A stretch of DNA of 64,000 bases from an uncultured Hungatella sp. (GCA_910579515.1 CAJTUV010000009.1:38379-102378), one strand, 5' to 3'; positions 1-8,345 are shown, numbered from the stretch's first letter. Numbers and translations are program-made. The notes: generated by a model not told the origin, from the sequence alone.

Positions 1-1251
1 GAGGCTCAGGGCTTAAAAGAGTGGTTAAGGGATCAGGGTTCTTACTTTAATGATGGAGAGCAGTCCACTTTGATCGGCGCTCTGTGGTACAGAGAGAACG
101 GATTTGCAGGCGGCGACTTGGACGGCGACGGCGTTCCGGAAGTACCGGCTCAGTGGGGAACCTATTTTGCAACCACAAAGAATACGGTTTTAAACACTGC
201 TCCTACAGCAAAGGACAACCAGATTATGCTTCGCACAACAGCAGAGCATCTGATTGTAGAGGACGGCAAAGTGACTGGCGTAGAGGCTACTCAGTATGAC
301 GGCACCAAAGTAATTGCACATGCAAACAACGGCGTTGTTCTTGCAACTGGCGGCTTTGCAGCCAACATCCAGAGAGTTATGGATACCAACCAGTATTGGG
401 ATAAAGCGTTCATCACCTCCAGCACAAAGACGACCAACCGTTCTTCTCTGGACGGAAGCGGTATTGCCATGGGCGAGGAGATTAAAGCCGCCACCACAGG
501 CGAGGGCTGGACACAGATGATGCCAATCTCCTGGATTGACAACGGAAACCTGTCCTTTGGTGCAGGTACTTATGCAGCATATATCAACCCAACCACAGGC
601 AAGAGATTCGTAAATGAGTCTGCAGAGCGTGATGTTCTGTCTCTGGGCGAGTTTGAAAACGGCGTGGAGTACAGCGGTTCTCAGGGCGTGTTCCTGGAAT
701 TCTCCAATGCAGACGTAATGGTAGGACGTCCTTATCCATACGATGATTATACAAACAATGTATCTGGTAAGGATGAGGTTGACGGCAGAGTATACTTTGT
801 ATCAAGTCCGTCTGAGCTTCAGGGAGTTCTTGATAAATTTGGCATGACAGCAGATCCAGAAACCATCTATGCTACTCTTGAGGCATATGACAAGGCGATT
901 ATGGAAGGCAAACAGCCAGAAGATGCAGGCAAGAGCCAGGCAAGCGATCTGATTGGTAAGGCAGACAAGGATTCTAAGGACAATTATGATGCAAGCACTT
1001 ATAAGTTAGACGGCGAACTGCTTCGTGTAAGAATCATGGCTCCTTCTACCCACCATACCATGGGCGGATTGGCTGTTGATGTTGACCGTCACGTATTAGA
1101 TGAAAGCGGCAATATCATCAAAGGTTTGTATGCAGCAGGCGAGGTTACCGGCGGTATCCACGGCGGAAACCGTTTAGGCGGAAATGCGATTGTAGAAATC
1201 TTTGTTTCCGGCCGTACCGCTGCTCAGGCGATTATGGAAGATAATAAGTAA
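1..1251 (+). CDS. FAD-dependent fumarate-reductase/flavocytochrome c-like oxidoreductase, 3' part
   Basis: The frame is open from base 1, so the N-terminus, including the Rossmann FAD-binding motif, lies outside the window; 416 residues are visible. The C-terminal end carries the family hallmarks: a THHTMGG segment, then GLYAAGEVTGG, GIHGGNRLGGNA and a final alanine-rich helix. These are the second FAD contact and the active-site arginine region of the fumarate reductase/succinate dehydrogenase flavoprotein superfamily, which reduces the double bond of fumarate, urocanate or similar organic acids. The substrate cannot be told, since the N-terminal FMN or heme domain that often accompanies such proteins is not visible. 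A strong terminator follows, so this is the last gene of its unit. Confidence 0.88.
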   Translation, partial: EAQGLKEWLRDQGSYFNDGEQSTLIGALWYRENGFAGGDLDGDGVPEVPAQWGTYFATTKNTVLNTAPTAKDNQIMLRTTAEHLIVEDGKVTGVEATQYDGTKVIAHANNGVVLATGGFAANIQRVMDTNQYWDKAFITSSTKTTNRSSLDGSGIAMGEEIKAATTGEGWTQMMPISWIDNGNLSFGAGTYAAYINPTTGKRFVNESAERDVLSLGEFENGVEYSGSQGVFLEFSNADVMVGRPYPYDDYTNNVSGKDEVDGRVYFVSSPSELQGVLDKFGMTADPETIYATLEAYDKAIMEGKQPEDAGKSQASDLIGKADKDSKDNYDASTYKLDGELLRVRIMAPSTHHTMGGLAVDVDRHVLDESGNIIKGLYAAGEVTGGIHGGNRLGGNAIVEIFVSGRTAAQAIMEDNK

Positions 1252-1277
1252 GAAAGATAAGCTGTTTTGAAAGAGGG

Positions 1278-1319
1278 AAAGGCGCGTTTCCGCAAAAAGG
1301 TGCGGTGGCGCGCCTTTTC
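1278..1319 (+). terminator. Rho-independent terminator after the flavoprotein gene
   Basis: AAAGGCGCG pairs with CGCGCCTTTT, with an inner CCGC/GCGG helix, and the stem ends in a T-rich tract. It lies 27 bases after the stop codon. Confidence 0.85.
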
Positions 1320-1349
1320 TTCCTGTATAAAGCAGGGAGGTGAAGGCGG

Positions 1350-2444
1350 ATGGGAAAGAGTTTATATTTGGAATGTTATGCCGGAGTCAGCGGGCGCATG
1401 ATCGTAGAGGCATTGCTGGAATTAGGTGCAGACAGAGCGGTTTTGGATCAAGCGCTGAACCGTTTTTTACAGGGAGAAAATAGGAGCTTTTTGGAAGTTC
1501 TTTCTATTATAGAAGAAACAGATATGACAAGAGCGGCGAAAGAGACAGCGAAACGCATTTTTAGTATTTGGGCTGAGTCAACAAAGCGGGTAAAGGGGAC
1601 AGAGCCATGCCAGAAAGAGTTTGACAAAGAGACAGATGGAAATGTCATAAGAGAGATCGTGGGAGCGGCTGTGTGTCTGGATCAGCTGGGAATCACTCAG
1701 GTGGTGGTTCCAAGACTGTACGAGGGGTATGGCATGGTTTCCTGTGACGAGGAGGTTCTTCCGGTTCCGGTTCCTGTGGTTGCCGATATTTTGTCTGTTC
1801 ATGATCTGCCTGTGGAGATTACTTCTGTTCAGGGACAGCTCATCACACCTGTGGGAGCGGCGATTGTGGCTGGGGTGAGAACCGGAAAAGATCTGCCTCA
1901 GGGAATGAGGATCCAGAAGATTGGCGTAGGGAGAAGAGAGGAAGGTTCTGACAAAAAAGGCGTTCTCAGGGCCATGGTGATTGAGTCCGATCAGTTAGAC
2001 AGGGATATGATTGTAAAGCTTGAGACGAATATTGACGACTGTACAGGGGAAGGGCTTGGGTATGTGATGGAGCGTCTGATGGAAGCTGGAGCCAGAGACG
2101 TCCATTTTATTCCGGTTTTTATGAAGAAGAACCGTCCAGCTTACCAGTTAAATGTGCTCTGTACAGAGGAAGACGTATCTGAGATGGAGCGTATTATGTT
2201 TGAGGAAACGACCACCATTGGCGTCCGCCGTGTAAAGATGGAGAGGACGGTGCTGAAAAGACAGGCCAGAATCATGGAAACCTCTTTAGGACCAGTGAAG
2301 GTGAAAGTGTGTCAATTATCCTCCGGAATCCGGCTTTATCCAGAATTTGAGAGTGTAAAAAAAATATGTGAGAAAAACTGCTTGTCGTTTCAGGAAGTTT
2401 ATGAGAGAATAAGGGGTGAATGTCAAACAGACACAAGAATTTAG
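1350..2444 (+). CDS. larC: LarC-like nickel insertion protein, divergent
   Basis: LarC inserts nickel into the pyridinium-bisthiocarboxylate cofactor of lactate racemase and related enzymes. The 364-residue protein keeps the family frame: an N-terminal YAGVSGRM (usually F-A-G-x-S-G-D-M), LPVPVPVVADIL (usually LPVPAPATAELL), LITPVGAAIVAG, and the C-terminal LETNIDDCTGE with an FMKKNRP region. However, the histidine-rich segment and the HxHEVG motif usual before residue 110 are absent; the matching stretch reads roughly GNVIREIVGAAVCLD. It is one uninterrupted frame, unlike the programmed-frameshift larC of Lactobacillus plantarum. No larA, larB or larE is adjacent. It is followed after 15 bases by a transporter gene and is probably co-transcribed with it. 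It may be a paralogue with a changed role. Confidence 0.75.
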   Translation: MGKSLYLECYAGVSGRMIVEALLELGADRAVLDQALNRFLQGENRSFLEVLSIIEETDMTRAAKETAKRIFSIWAESTKRVKGTEPCQKEFDKETDGNVIREIVGAAVCLDQLGITQVVVPRLYEGYGMVSCDEEVLPVPVPVVADILSVHDLPVEITSVQGQLITPVGAAIVAGVRTGKDLPQGMRIQKIGVGRREEGSDKKGVLRAMVIESDQLDRDMIVKLETNIDDCTGEGLGYVMERLMEAGARDVHFIPVFMKKNRPAYQLNVLCTEEDVSEMERIMFEETTTIGVRRVKMERTVLKRQARIMETSLGPVKVKVCQLSSGIRLYPEFESVKKICEKNCLSFQEVYERIRGECQTDTRI

Positions 2445-2459
2445 AAGAGGAGATTTTTT

Positions 2460-3818
2460 ATGGAACGGGAACATTTTTCATCGCGGCTGGGATTTATTTT
2501 AATCACTGCAGCCTGCTCAATCGGTTTGGGGAATGTGTGGAGATTTCCATACATTACAGGAAAATATGGAGGCGCTTCCTTTGTGCTTTTGTATGTGGCT
2601 TTTCTGATTGTGGTCAGTATGCCCATTGTGGTTATGGAGTTTGCAGTAGGAAGAGGCAGCCAGCGCAGCTCCGCCATGTCTTTTGACGTGCTGGAGCCAA
2701 AGGGGACTAAATGGCATTGGTATAAGTACATGGCGATTACCGGAAATTATTTGCTGATGATGTTTTACACAGTTATCACCGGATGGCTGCTTTGGTATTT
2801 TGTTCAGATGACCAAGGGACGTTTTCAGGGACTTTCCACAGAAGAGGTGTCAGGAGTTTTTGGCGGTCTTTTGGAGCAGCCGGTCACCATGACTGTCTAT
2901 ATGGTAATTGCTGTGGCTCTCTCGTTTGGCGTATGTGCCTTGGGACTGCGAAAGGGCGTGGAGCGAGTCACCAAAATCATGATGCTCTGCCTGTTTTCTC
3001 TTTTAATCGTTTTGGCAGTAAAGGCAGTGCTCCTTCCCGGGGCGGAGACAGGACTTCGCTACTATCTTGTACCTGATTTTGGGAAAATGAAGGAGATTGG
3101 TCTGGGAGAATGTATTTTTGCTGCGATGGGACAGGCGTTTTTTACCTTGAGTCTGGGAATCGGCGCTCTGTCTGTGTATGGAAGCCGTATTGACAAGACC
3201 AGCTCCCTGACAGAAAACGCTTTGTATATGGGAGTTTTGGACACTCTTGTAGCCTTGCTTTCCGGTTTGATTATTTTTCCGGCCTGCTTTAGCTTTGGGG
3301 TGCAGCCGGACAGCGGTCCCAACCTTTTGTTTGTCACTCTGCCCAATATTTTTAACGCCATGGGCGGCGGGAGAATCTGGGGGAGTTTATTTTTCCTGTT
3401 TATGTGTTTTGCGGCTCTCACTACGGTGATTGCAGTGATTGAAAATATTATCACCTATTTTATGGATTTAACAGGATGCAGCCGGAAAAAGGCAGCCATT
3501 GGAAATTTTGTGGGAATCTTGGTATTGTCTTTGCCCTGTATTTTCGGATTTAATATCTGGAAGGGATTCCAGCCTCTGGGCCCCGGAACCAATGTCCTGG
3601 ATTTGGAAGATTTTATTCTGAGTGAGAATATTCTTCCTCTTGGAAGTCTTGTCTTTCTTCTGTTCTGTACCTGCCGCTATGGATGGGGATGGAAGAATTT
3701 CTATGAGGAGGCATGCGCAGGGAAGGGACTGGCATATCCGAAGTTTGTACGCGGGTATGTGACCTATGTGCTTCCCCTTATTGTGTTGGTAGTGCTGATA
3801 AGTGGATATCTGTCCTGA
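2460..3818 (+). CDS. Sodium-dependent neurotransmitter:sodium symporter (NSS) family transporter
   Basis: Members of this family (LeuT/TnaT-like) import amino acids or related amines with sodium. The 452-residue protein has about 11-12 hydrophobic helices. TM1 contains the sodium and substrate site motif AACSIGLGNVWRFPY, followed by the FAVGRGSQ segment that closes TM2 in this family. The mid-protein helix AAMGQAFFTLSLGIGA corresponds to the TM6 substrate and sodium site. A GAGG-type RBS lies just upstream of ATG 2460. The gene starts 15 bases after the LarC-like gene. The substrate is not predictable from sequence. Confidence 0.92.
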   Translation: MEREHFSSRLGFILITAACSIGLGNVWRFPYITGKYGGASFVLLYVAFLIVVSMPIVVMEFAVGRGSQRSSAMSFDVLEPKGTKWHWYKYMAITGNYLLMMFYTVITGWLLWYFVQMTKGRFQGLSTEEVSGVFGGLLEQPVTMTVYMVIAVALSFGVCALGLRKGVERVTKIMMLCLFSLLIVLAVKAVLLPGAETGLRYYLVPDFGKMKEIGLGECIFAAMGQAFFTLSLGIGALSVYGSRIDKTSSLTENALYMGVLDTLVALLSGLIIFPACFSFGVQPDSGPNLLFVTLPNIFNAMGGGRIWGSLFFLFMCFAALTTVIAVIENIITYFMDLTGCSRKKAAIGNFVGILVLSLPCIFGFNIWKGFQPLGPGTNVLDLEDFILSENILPLGSLVFLLFCTCRYGWGWKNFYEEACAGKGLAYPKFVRGYVTYVLPLIVLVVLISGYLS

Positions 3819-3857
3819 AGAAGTTGACAGCGAAAGAAATCACGGATGTGGAAAAAT

Positions 3858-3906
3858 AAAAACCGCCCTGTGTCAGAATGTGAAGATCTGGCACAGGGCG
3901 GTTTTT
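3858..3906 (+). terminator. Bidirectional terminator between convergent genes
   Basis: CCGCCCTGTG pairs perfectly with CACAGGGCGG. The stem is preceded by an A-run and followed by TTTTT, so it can end transcription of the symporter (+) and of the NlpC/P60 gene (-). Confidence 0.9.
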
Positions 3907-3912
3907 ATGAGG

Positions 3913-4974
3913 TCAATCGCCTAAAACATTCATAATCTTTACAGGATCTCTATAATACATATTGGACTGTATAATGCCCACCCTCTCGTTGGAAGCGTGG
4001 ACAACCTGTCCGTCTCCGATATAGATGGCTACATGATTGATGGAACTGCCATTGCTGTAGAACACCAAATCTCCGGGGCGCGCATCCTGGGCAGAAACGG
4101 CATGTCCCTGTGTGGACTGAGCAGCCGCCGTGCGGTTTAAATACACGCCAGCCGAGTGACTTAAGATGTATCTGGTAAAACCAGAGCAGTCAACACCGGT
4201 GTTAGGATCTGTTCCGCCGTATACATAGGCATTGCCGATATACTTTTGGGCGTTGCTTACAATGGAACTTCGGATGGCTTCTCTTCGTGCTTTTTCTGCA
4301 GCGGCCGCCTCTTTTCTTGACTCAATAATATTGATGTAGTCTTCATATTGGCCGGTTTTTTCAGAAAGATTGTTTTGAAGAAGACTGAGCTTTTCCTGGA
4401 TTGCCTGGAAATCTGCAGTATTCTTTGCCATGGCGGCAGGAAGTTCCCTGGAGGTGACTCTTACGGTCTTGTTGGCAGAAAGCTGGGCGCTGCCTGGCTC
4501 CTGAGCTTCGGCGCTGCTTTCTGACTCTGGCAAATCCTCCTGGCTTTCTCCCTCTGTTCCAGCTAAAACCTGCTGTAAACCAAGTTCCTGACGGATTTGA
4601 TCCTCTCTGGCTACCAGCTCTTCCAGCTCGCTTAAGGTGTCTCTGGTTTTCTGCTCCAGTTCTTTTAACGCCAGTTCCTGCTCCTGTCTGGCCTGCTTTA
4701 ATAGTTCGTTCTCCTGGTCTTCCAACTGCTTTTGGGCAGCCAATAATTCCCACTCTTTTTCCAGCTGTTCCTTTTCTTTACGGACAACATTGAGCTGGTG
4801 ACGAGAGCCTGCAAAAAAAAGACAGGCGCCTGAAAGGACAAAAAGAGCAAGAATGATAAGGCCAAAAGTCCATACAGGAGTCTTAAAATGAATGGGCTTT
4901 TTCTGAGAATGAGGAAGCAGCATAACCGTATAATTCAAAGAAATGCGTTCCTTTTTAAATTGTTTCCACTTCAT
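3913..4974 (-). CDS. Membrane-anchored coiled-coil NlpC/P60 endopeptidase
   Basis: This is a peptidoglycan gamma-D-glutamyl-meso-diaminopimelate-type endopeptidase acting outside the membrane. The 353-residue protein has a short cytoplasmic N-terminus and a transmembrane helix at about residues 34-56. Long Glu/Gln/Lys-rich coiled-coil segments follow (about 65-130 and 185-235), with a Ser/Glu linker. The C-terminal NlpC/P60 domain runs from about residue 238. The catalytic Cys263 lies in DCSGF, with His314 in INHVAIYIGD and His326 in VVHA. The coiled-coil plus hydrolase plan resembles division or elongation hydrolases controlled by a partner. The gene follows the bactofilin gene with about 60 bases between them, so the two probably form one cell-shape operon. 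Confidence 0.9.
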   Translation of the reverse strand: MKWKQFKKERISLNYTVMLLPHSQKKPIHFKTPVWTFGLIILALFVLSGACLFFAGSRHQLNVVRKEKEQLEKEWELLAAQKQLEDQENELLKQARQEQELALKELEQKTRDTLSELEELVAREDQIRQELGLQQVLAGTEGESQEDLPESESSAEAQEPGSAQLSANKTVRVTSRELPAAMAKNTADFQAIQEKLSLLQNNLSEKTGQYEDYINIIESRKEAAAAEKARREAIRSSIVSNAQKYIGNAYVYGGTDPNTGVDCSGFTRYILSHSAGVYLNRTAAAQSTQGHAVSAQDARPGDLVFYSNGSSINHVAIYIGDGQVVHASNERVGIIQSNMYYRDPVKIMNVLGD

Positions 4975-5034
4975 TATGTAAGTCGCTCTTCCTTTCTATG
5001 ATAAGTTCAGAACTATAGTTCCATAGAAGAAGGG

Positions 5035-5574
5035 TTATGATTTGGAGTCCTCGGATTCAGAATTTTCTTCCTGATGGCGTTTGGACTGCTTGGATTTTTT
5101 TTCTGGTTCTGGAATTGGCTCTGGCTCTGGAACAGGCTCTGGCTCCGATGCTGGTTCGGGCTCTGCAATCGCCGCTTCAGGAACACTTGCAAAATTCTGG
5201 GAGTTTCCTGCTTCGTCTGCTACGTCCATGCTACAATTTCCTCTAAAGGAAGCGCCTTCGTCAATGACAAGAGTTTTGGTAAACAGATCGCCAAGAACTC
5301 GGCCGGTACCGGTAATCTCAATTCGGGCGTCTGCTTTTAAGTTGCCGTATACTGTTCCTGCCACCAGGATATCCACTGCTTTAATGTCTCCTTTAATCAC
5401 GCCATGTTCTCCGATGATCACAGAACTTTCTGATAAAATTTTTCCCTGCAGCAGTCCATCTACTCTGGTAGAGTCTGAGGTTAACAACAAACCTTCAATT
5501 TTTGAATTATTGCCAATGATAGTGCTGATCATACTGCTGCTGGCAGCTACTTTGTTTTTCTTCGAATTAAACAT
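5035..5574 (-). CDS. Bactofilin (polymer-forming cytoskeletal protein)
   Basis: Bactofilins are beta-helical proteins that polymerise at the inner membrane and recruit cell-wall enzymes. Residues about 15-110 have the repeating hydrophobic/glycine pattern of the family (IIGNNSKIEG, VDGLLQGKI, VIIGEHGVIKGDI, ITGTGRVLGDL). The C-terminal tail is a low-complexity Pro-Glu repeat of the PEPEP type, ending in Lys/Ser/Glu-rich residues. Length is 179 residues, and an AGGAGG RBS sits just before the ATG. The downstream gene is a membrane-bound peptidoglycan hydrolase, a pairing common for bactofilins, which fits local control of wall cutting. Confidence 0.92.
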   Translation of the reverse strand: MFNSKKNKVAASSSMISTIIGNNSKIEGLLLTSDSTRVDGLLQGKILSESSVIIGEHGVIKGDIKAVDILVAGTVYGNLKADARIEITGTGRVLGDLFTKTLVIDEGASFRGNCSMDVADEAGNSQNFASVPEAAIAEPEPASEPEPVPEPEPIPEPEKKSKQSKRHQEENSESEDSKS

Positions 5575-5940
5575 AAGTCCTCCTTGTATATCAATGCTTT
5601 AATCTGAATTGCAAATTTAAATTTATAGACTATCTCTATATTAATACTTTTAGGAGGAAAATTCAATATTAATTAACAAATTTGTAACAAAAATATTTTA
5701 CGCATTTTCATGGAGAAATTGAGAAATTTGTCGAATGGTTAACATAAAATCAGGGAGACAAAAGGCGACAAAATTTTTCCTTCTCCATATTTAACAAAAA
5801 CGAAATATTTACGTAATTTAAAGTAACAAAATATAAATAAAATGAAACATAATAATAACAAAAATTAGTGAAAATTAAATATAAAATTCAAATATGTAAA
5901 AAAATCCAGTATTAAATTTGCCGAATTACAGGCGAATCCA
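5575..5940. other. A/T-rich intergenic region without a recognisable gene
   Basis: This 366-base stretch separates the divergent bactofilin and SleB-like genes and is very A/T-rich with many homopolymeric A and T runs. I see no ORF with an RBS and no RNA gene. It should hold the bactofilin promoter on the minus strand, but I cannot single one out. Confidence 0.6.
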
Positions 5941-5970
5941 TTGACTTTTTAAGGTCCGTTCCCATATAAT
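5941..5970 (+). promoter_or_regulatory. Sigma-A promoter of the SleB-like hydrolase gene
   Basis: TTGACT (5941-5946) and a perfect TATAAT (5965-5970) are 18 bases apart. Transcription should start near 5977, leaving an 85-base leader with small stems (for example GGGA-GAAAA-TCCC near 6003-6016). Confidence 0.8.
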
Positions 5971-6061
5971 TACCACCGTCACCAGGCAATCGGGGGCAAA
6001 GGTGGGAGAAAATCCCCATTTTCCCTCTGTAAAAGAGAAAAAGAAGAAGAGAGGAGTATTT

Positions 6062-6841
6062 ATGCTGACATTATACTCATTTCTTCAGAAGAGCTCTCTG
6101 TCTGTAAGGACTATGACTGGGCAGGTTTTCGGAAGAATCCACAGACAGTCAACAGTATTTGTATCATTTCTATCGGTTCTTACAATCGTGGCGCTGACGT
6201 CCAGTGGGTTTGGAAGCGACGGGGGGAACGCCCTCACCGCATTTGCCGAAACGCAGACAGACGTCAGGCAGGAGATGGAGGAAACATCTGAAGAAATCGA
6301 AGCAATTACGGAAGCAAATATTCAGGCTGATCTTACTGACTCCAGGCGACAAGGACAGTTACTGGTTGGAGAACTGATGACTCAGGATATCCAGCAAAAA
6401 CAAGAGGAACGTTTGCAGGCTCAAGCGAAGCTGGAAGACACAATAGAAAAAGCCAACGGGACTTTGGCTTACAGCGAAGAAGATTATCAAATACTTTTAA
6501 GGATTGTTCAGGCAGAAGCCGGAATCTGTGACGACAAGGGGAAGATTCTGGTTGCCAATGTGATTTTGAACAGAGTTCAGAGCGAGGAGTTTCCCAATAC
6601 CATAAAAAATGTGGTTTATCAACGGTCTCAGTTTTCTCCTGTTGCTAACGGAAGCATTAATACGTGCAAAGTAACGCCCCAGACCATAGAATGTGTTAAC
6701 AGGGCGTTAAGCGGAGAAGATTATTCTCAGGGAGCCCTTTATTTTATGAACCGCAGTGGAGCGCGCTCCAGGGCAGCCAGCTGGTTTGACGGTCATTTGA
6801 CCTTTTTGTTTCGACATGAAAAACATGAATTTTTTAAATAG
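6062..6841 (+). CDS. SleB-like cell-wall hydrolase
   Basis: This is a Hydrolase_2 family enzyme (spore cortex-lytic SleB and CwlJ relatives), which cleaves the glycan strands of peptidoglycan. ATG 6062 is chosen because GAGAGGAG precedes it; an in-frame upstream GTG lacks a site. The 259-residue protein has an N-terminal hydrophobic segment (about 32-50) that is a signal peptide or anchor. A Glu-rich helical stretch follows, then the catalytic domain from about 138. Glu152 in QAEAG fits the catalytic glutamate. Further family blocks are VILNRVQSEEFP, QFSPV and a C-terminal NRSGARSRAASWF. The promoter is of the vegetative type, so this may be a growth or general wall enzyme rather than a germination enzyme. 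Confidence 0.88.
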   Translation: MLTLYSFLQKSSLSVRTMTGQVFGRIHRQSTVFVSFLSVLTIVALTSSGFGSDGGNALTAFAETQTDVRQEMEETSEEIEAITEANIQADLTDSRRQGQLLVGELMTQDIQQKQEERLQAQAKLEDTIEKANGTLAYSEEDYQILLRIVQAEAGICDDKGKILVANVILNRVQSEEFPNTIKNVVYQRSQFSPVANGSINTCKVTPQTIECVNRALSGEDYSQGALYFMNRSGARSRAASWFDGHLTFLFRHEKHEFFK

Positions 6842-6846
6842 ACAAA

Positions 6847-6886
6847 GGCCGGAAATTTTTAACAGATTTCCGGCCTGCTGATTTTT
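6847..6886 (+). terminator. Rho-independent terminator after the SleB-like gene
   Basis: GGCCGGAAAT pairs perfectly with ATTTCCGGCC, followed a few bases later by ATTTTT. It also lies at the 3' end of the convergent pectinesterase gene. Confidence 0.8.
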
Positions 6887-7862
6887 AGCGGTCTGTTTTC
6901 GCCAGCCATCCATCCTCTCCAGAGAGAACGGCCTGTCTGGTATAATGGGGAAGATCTTTTTTGGAAAGACGTTTTATCCATTCTGGGCGGCGTTCTATGA
7001 CAGCCCCAGGCCCCATGCTGTTATATTCTCCAAAAAATACGGTCTTTCTGGCCTGGGTTTTGTCCCAGTCATGCCAGCCTTCTGGACAGATGTGGTCATC
7101 CATCCAGCAGTTTAAAAGGACTGTTTTTGCAAAATCCCGCCAGGGACGTCCAAGATAAGCGGTGTGGGGAGGACAGTTTCCGGTAAAACGGCAGCTCTCC
7201 ATTACATAGCCATAGGCCTGACCTTGCGGCGTGGAGGCGGCGGTCACATAACTGTTTACTGGACTTTGGGTGTCTTTTGAATAAAATTCGCACCCTTCAA
7301 AGTAGGCTGTGGCGCTTCCGAATATAAAATCAATATCCCCTGCTATGTAACAGTCATGGTAATAATGGCGCCCGTTTAACCTGGGACTGTTCTGTTTTGG
7401 CCCGATAAAGCCGTTGGGTTCTATTTCTTTTGGCGGAAGAGGGCCGGTAAAGAGGGTATCCTGATTTCCTAAAAGACGGCAATGGTCAAACTGAATCCGG
7501 TCTCCGTCCACATACAAAGCCAGAGCCTGTCCCACCTTCGTCCCAGGCCCGGCGCTGTTTTCAAAGGTCATATTGCGGGCTGTGAAATCATGGGTGTCAA
7601 CGATACAGGAATACGTGCGGAAAGTGCCCAGTTTTCCCACGTCCACAGAAGGCATTTGGGCATACAAATCATACGTAAGACACGTATTCTCCATGGATTC
7701 TCCTAGAAATGTGACATAGGGAACTGTAACTGTAACCCGTTCCCGATAGGTTCCATTGTGAAGGAACAAAATGACTTCAGAGTCGTTATCTGGAGGCAGC
7801 GAGTTTAAGGCTTCCTGAATCGAAGTAAAATCACCGGAGCCGTCTTGTGAGATATGAATCAT
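6885..7862 (-). CDS. Pectinesterase (pectin methylesterase, CE8), no signal peptide
   Basis: CE8 enzymes remove methyl groups from homogalacturonan, giving pectate and methanol. The 325-residue protein is a right-handed beta-helix with all family blocks: GSGDFTSIQEAL at the N-terminus, GQALALYVDGDR, the catalytic Asp region LLGNQDTLF, the second catalytic Asp in DIDFIFGSA, and the AYLGRPWRDFAKTV arginine region. There is no signal peptide, so the enzyme should act in the cytoplasm on imported oligogalacturonides. It starts at ATG 7862 with an AGAAAGGA site. No other pectin gene is adjacent; the gene stands alone between a housekeeping block and a long hairpin repeat. Confidence 0.93.
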   Translation of the reverse strand: MIHISQDGSGDFTSIQEALNSLPPDNDSEVILFLHNGTYRERVTVTVPYVTFLGESMENTCLTYDLYAQMPSVDVGKLGTFRTYSCIVDTHDFTARNMTFENSAGPGTKVGQALALYVDGDRIQFDHCRLLGNQDTLFTGPLPPKEIEPNGFIGPKQNSPRLNGRHYYHDCYIAGDIDFIFGSATAYFEGCEFYSKDTQSPVNSYVTAASTPQGQAYGYVMESCRFTGNCPPHTAYLGRPWRDFAKTVLLNCWMDDHICPEGWHDWDKTQARKTVFFGEYNSMGPGAVIERRPEWIKRLSKKDLPHYTRQAVLSGEDGWLAKTDR

Positions 7863-7884
7863 AAAGAGTCCTTTCTAAAAAAGT

Positions 7885-8098
7885 TTTGTTTGGGTGCGAA
7901 AGTTTTGAAGTTGAGGAGATTACTGATAAGCTTTTGCAGCCAAAGTCAGATGCGCCAAACATTGCGCTAAGCCCAGTAAAGCAAAAAACACTCGGGCGAG
8001 GCCCTCGCGTTTTTTCTGGTCTTAGCTCCATGGCGCAAATGCCTCTGGCTGCAAAAGCTTATCAATAATCTCCAGCCAAGTTTTTTAGTTTCGCATAC
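7885..8098. repeat. Long imperfect inverted repeat (about 210 bp), hairpin A
   Basis: The two arms pair over about 90 bases each. A 19-base block TGATAAGCTTTTGCAGCCA (7924-7942) is the exact reverse complement of 8046-8064. Outer blocks (TGCGAAA, GGAGATT) and inner blocks (TGCGCCA, GCTAAG, CCAG) also pair. The apex holds a G/C-rich palindrome (7991-8008) flanked by A6 and T6 runs, like a terminator. There is no transposase and no ORF with an RBS. It could be a non-autonomous mobile element (MITE-like) or a structured RNA. Confidence 0.75.
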
Positions 8099-8185
8099 GT
8101 TTGTTTTTTAGTATACACGTGGAAAGAAAGGATGTCTATATGCTATTTATTTTTAAGGGGATTGCAACTACAGCTCATTTATTGC

Positions 8186-8345
8186 CAGAACAACAGCTTC
8201 GGAGTGACTGCAAAATTTTTGAGGACCGTTTTCCACGTCAGTATTTTGGCGGCGTTCTTTGCCGCCTTAATACTGCTACGTGGAAACCCGAGCGAAAGCG
8301 TGTCCGAAAAGGTTTTGCAGTCACTCCGAAGCGGACCTCCTGGAC
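8186..8345. repeat. Long imperfect inverted repeat (about 150 bp), hairpin B
   Basis: The block GCTTCGGAGTGACTGCAAAA (from 8196) is the reverse complement of the block ending at 8332. Inner blocks TTTCCACGT, CAGTATT and GGCGGC pair with ACGTGGAAA, AATACTG and GCCGCC. The apex is GGCGGC-GTTCTTT-GCCGCC-like, and the right arm carries a 14-base bulge. No coding capacity is credible. Its sequence differs from hairpin A, although it has a similar size and architecture. Confidence 0.72.

Noticed and set aside
1350..2444. Programmed frameshift in larC
   Set aside because: The gene is one continuous frame with both LarC parts.
5925..6060. Possible c-di-AMP riboswitch before the SleB-like gene
   Set aside because: GCCGAAT and GGGG/CCCC patches looked suggestive, but the consensus promoter at 5941-5970 puts the RNA start after the first patch, and the conserved 3' part of that riboswitch is missing.
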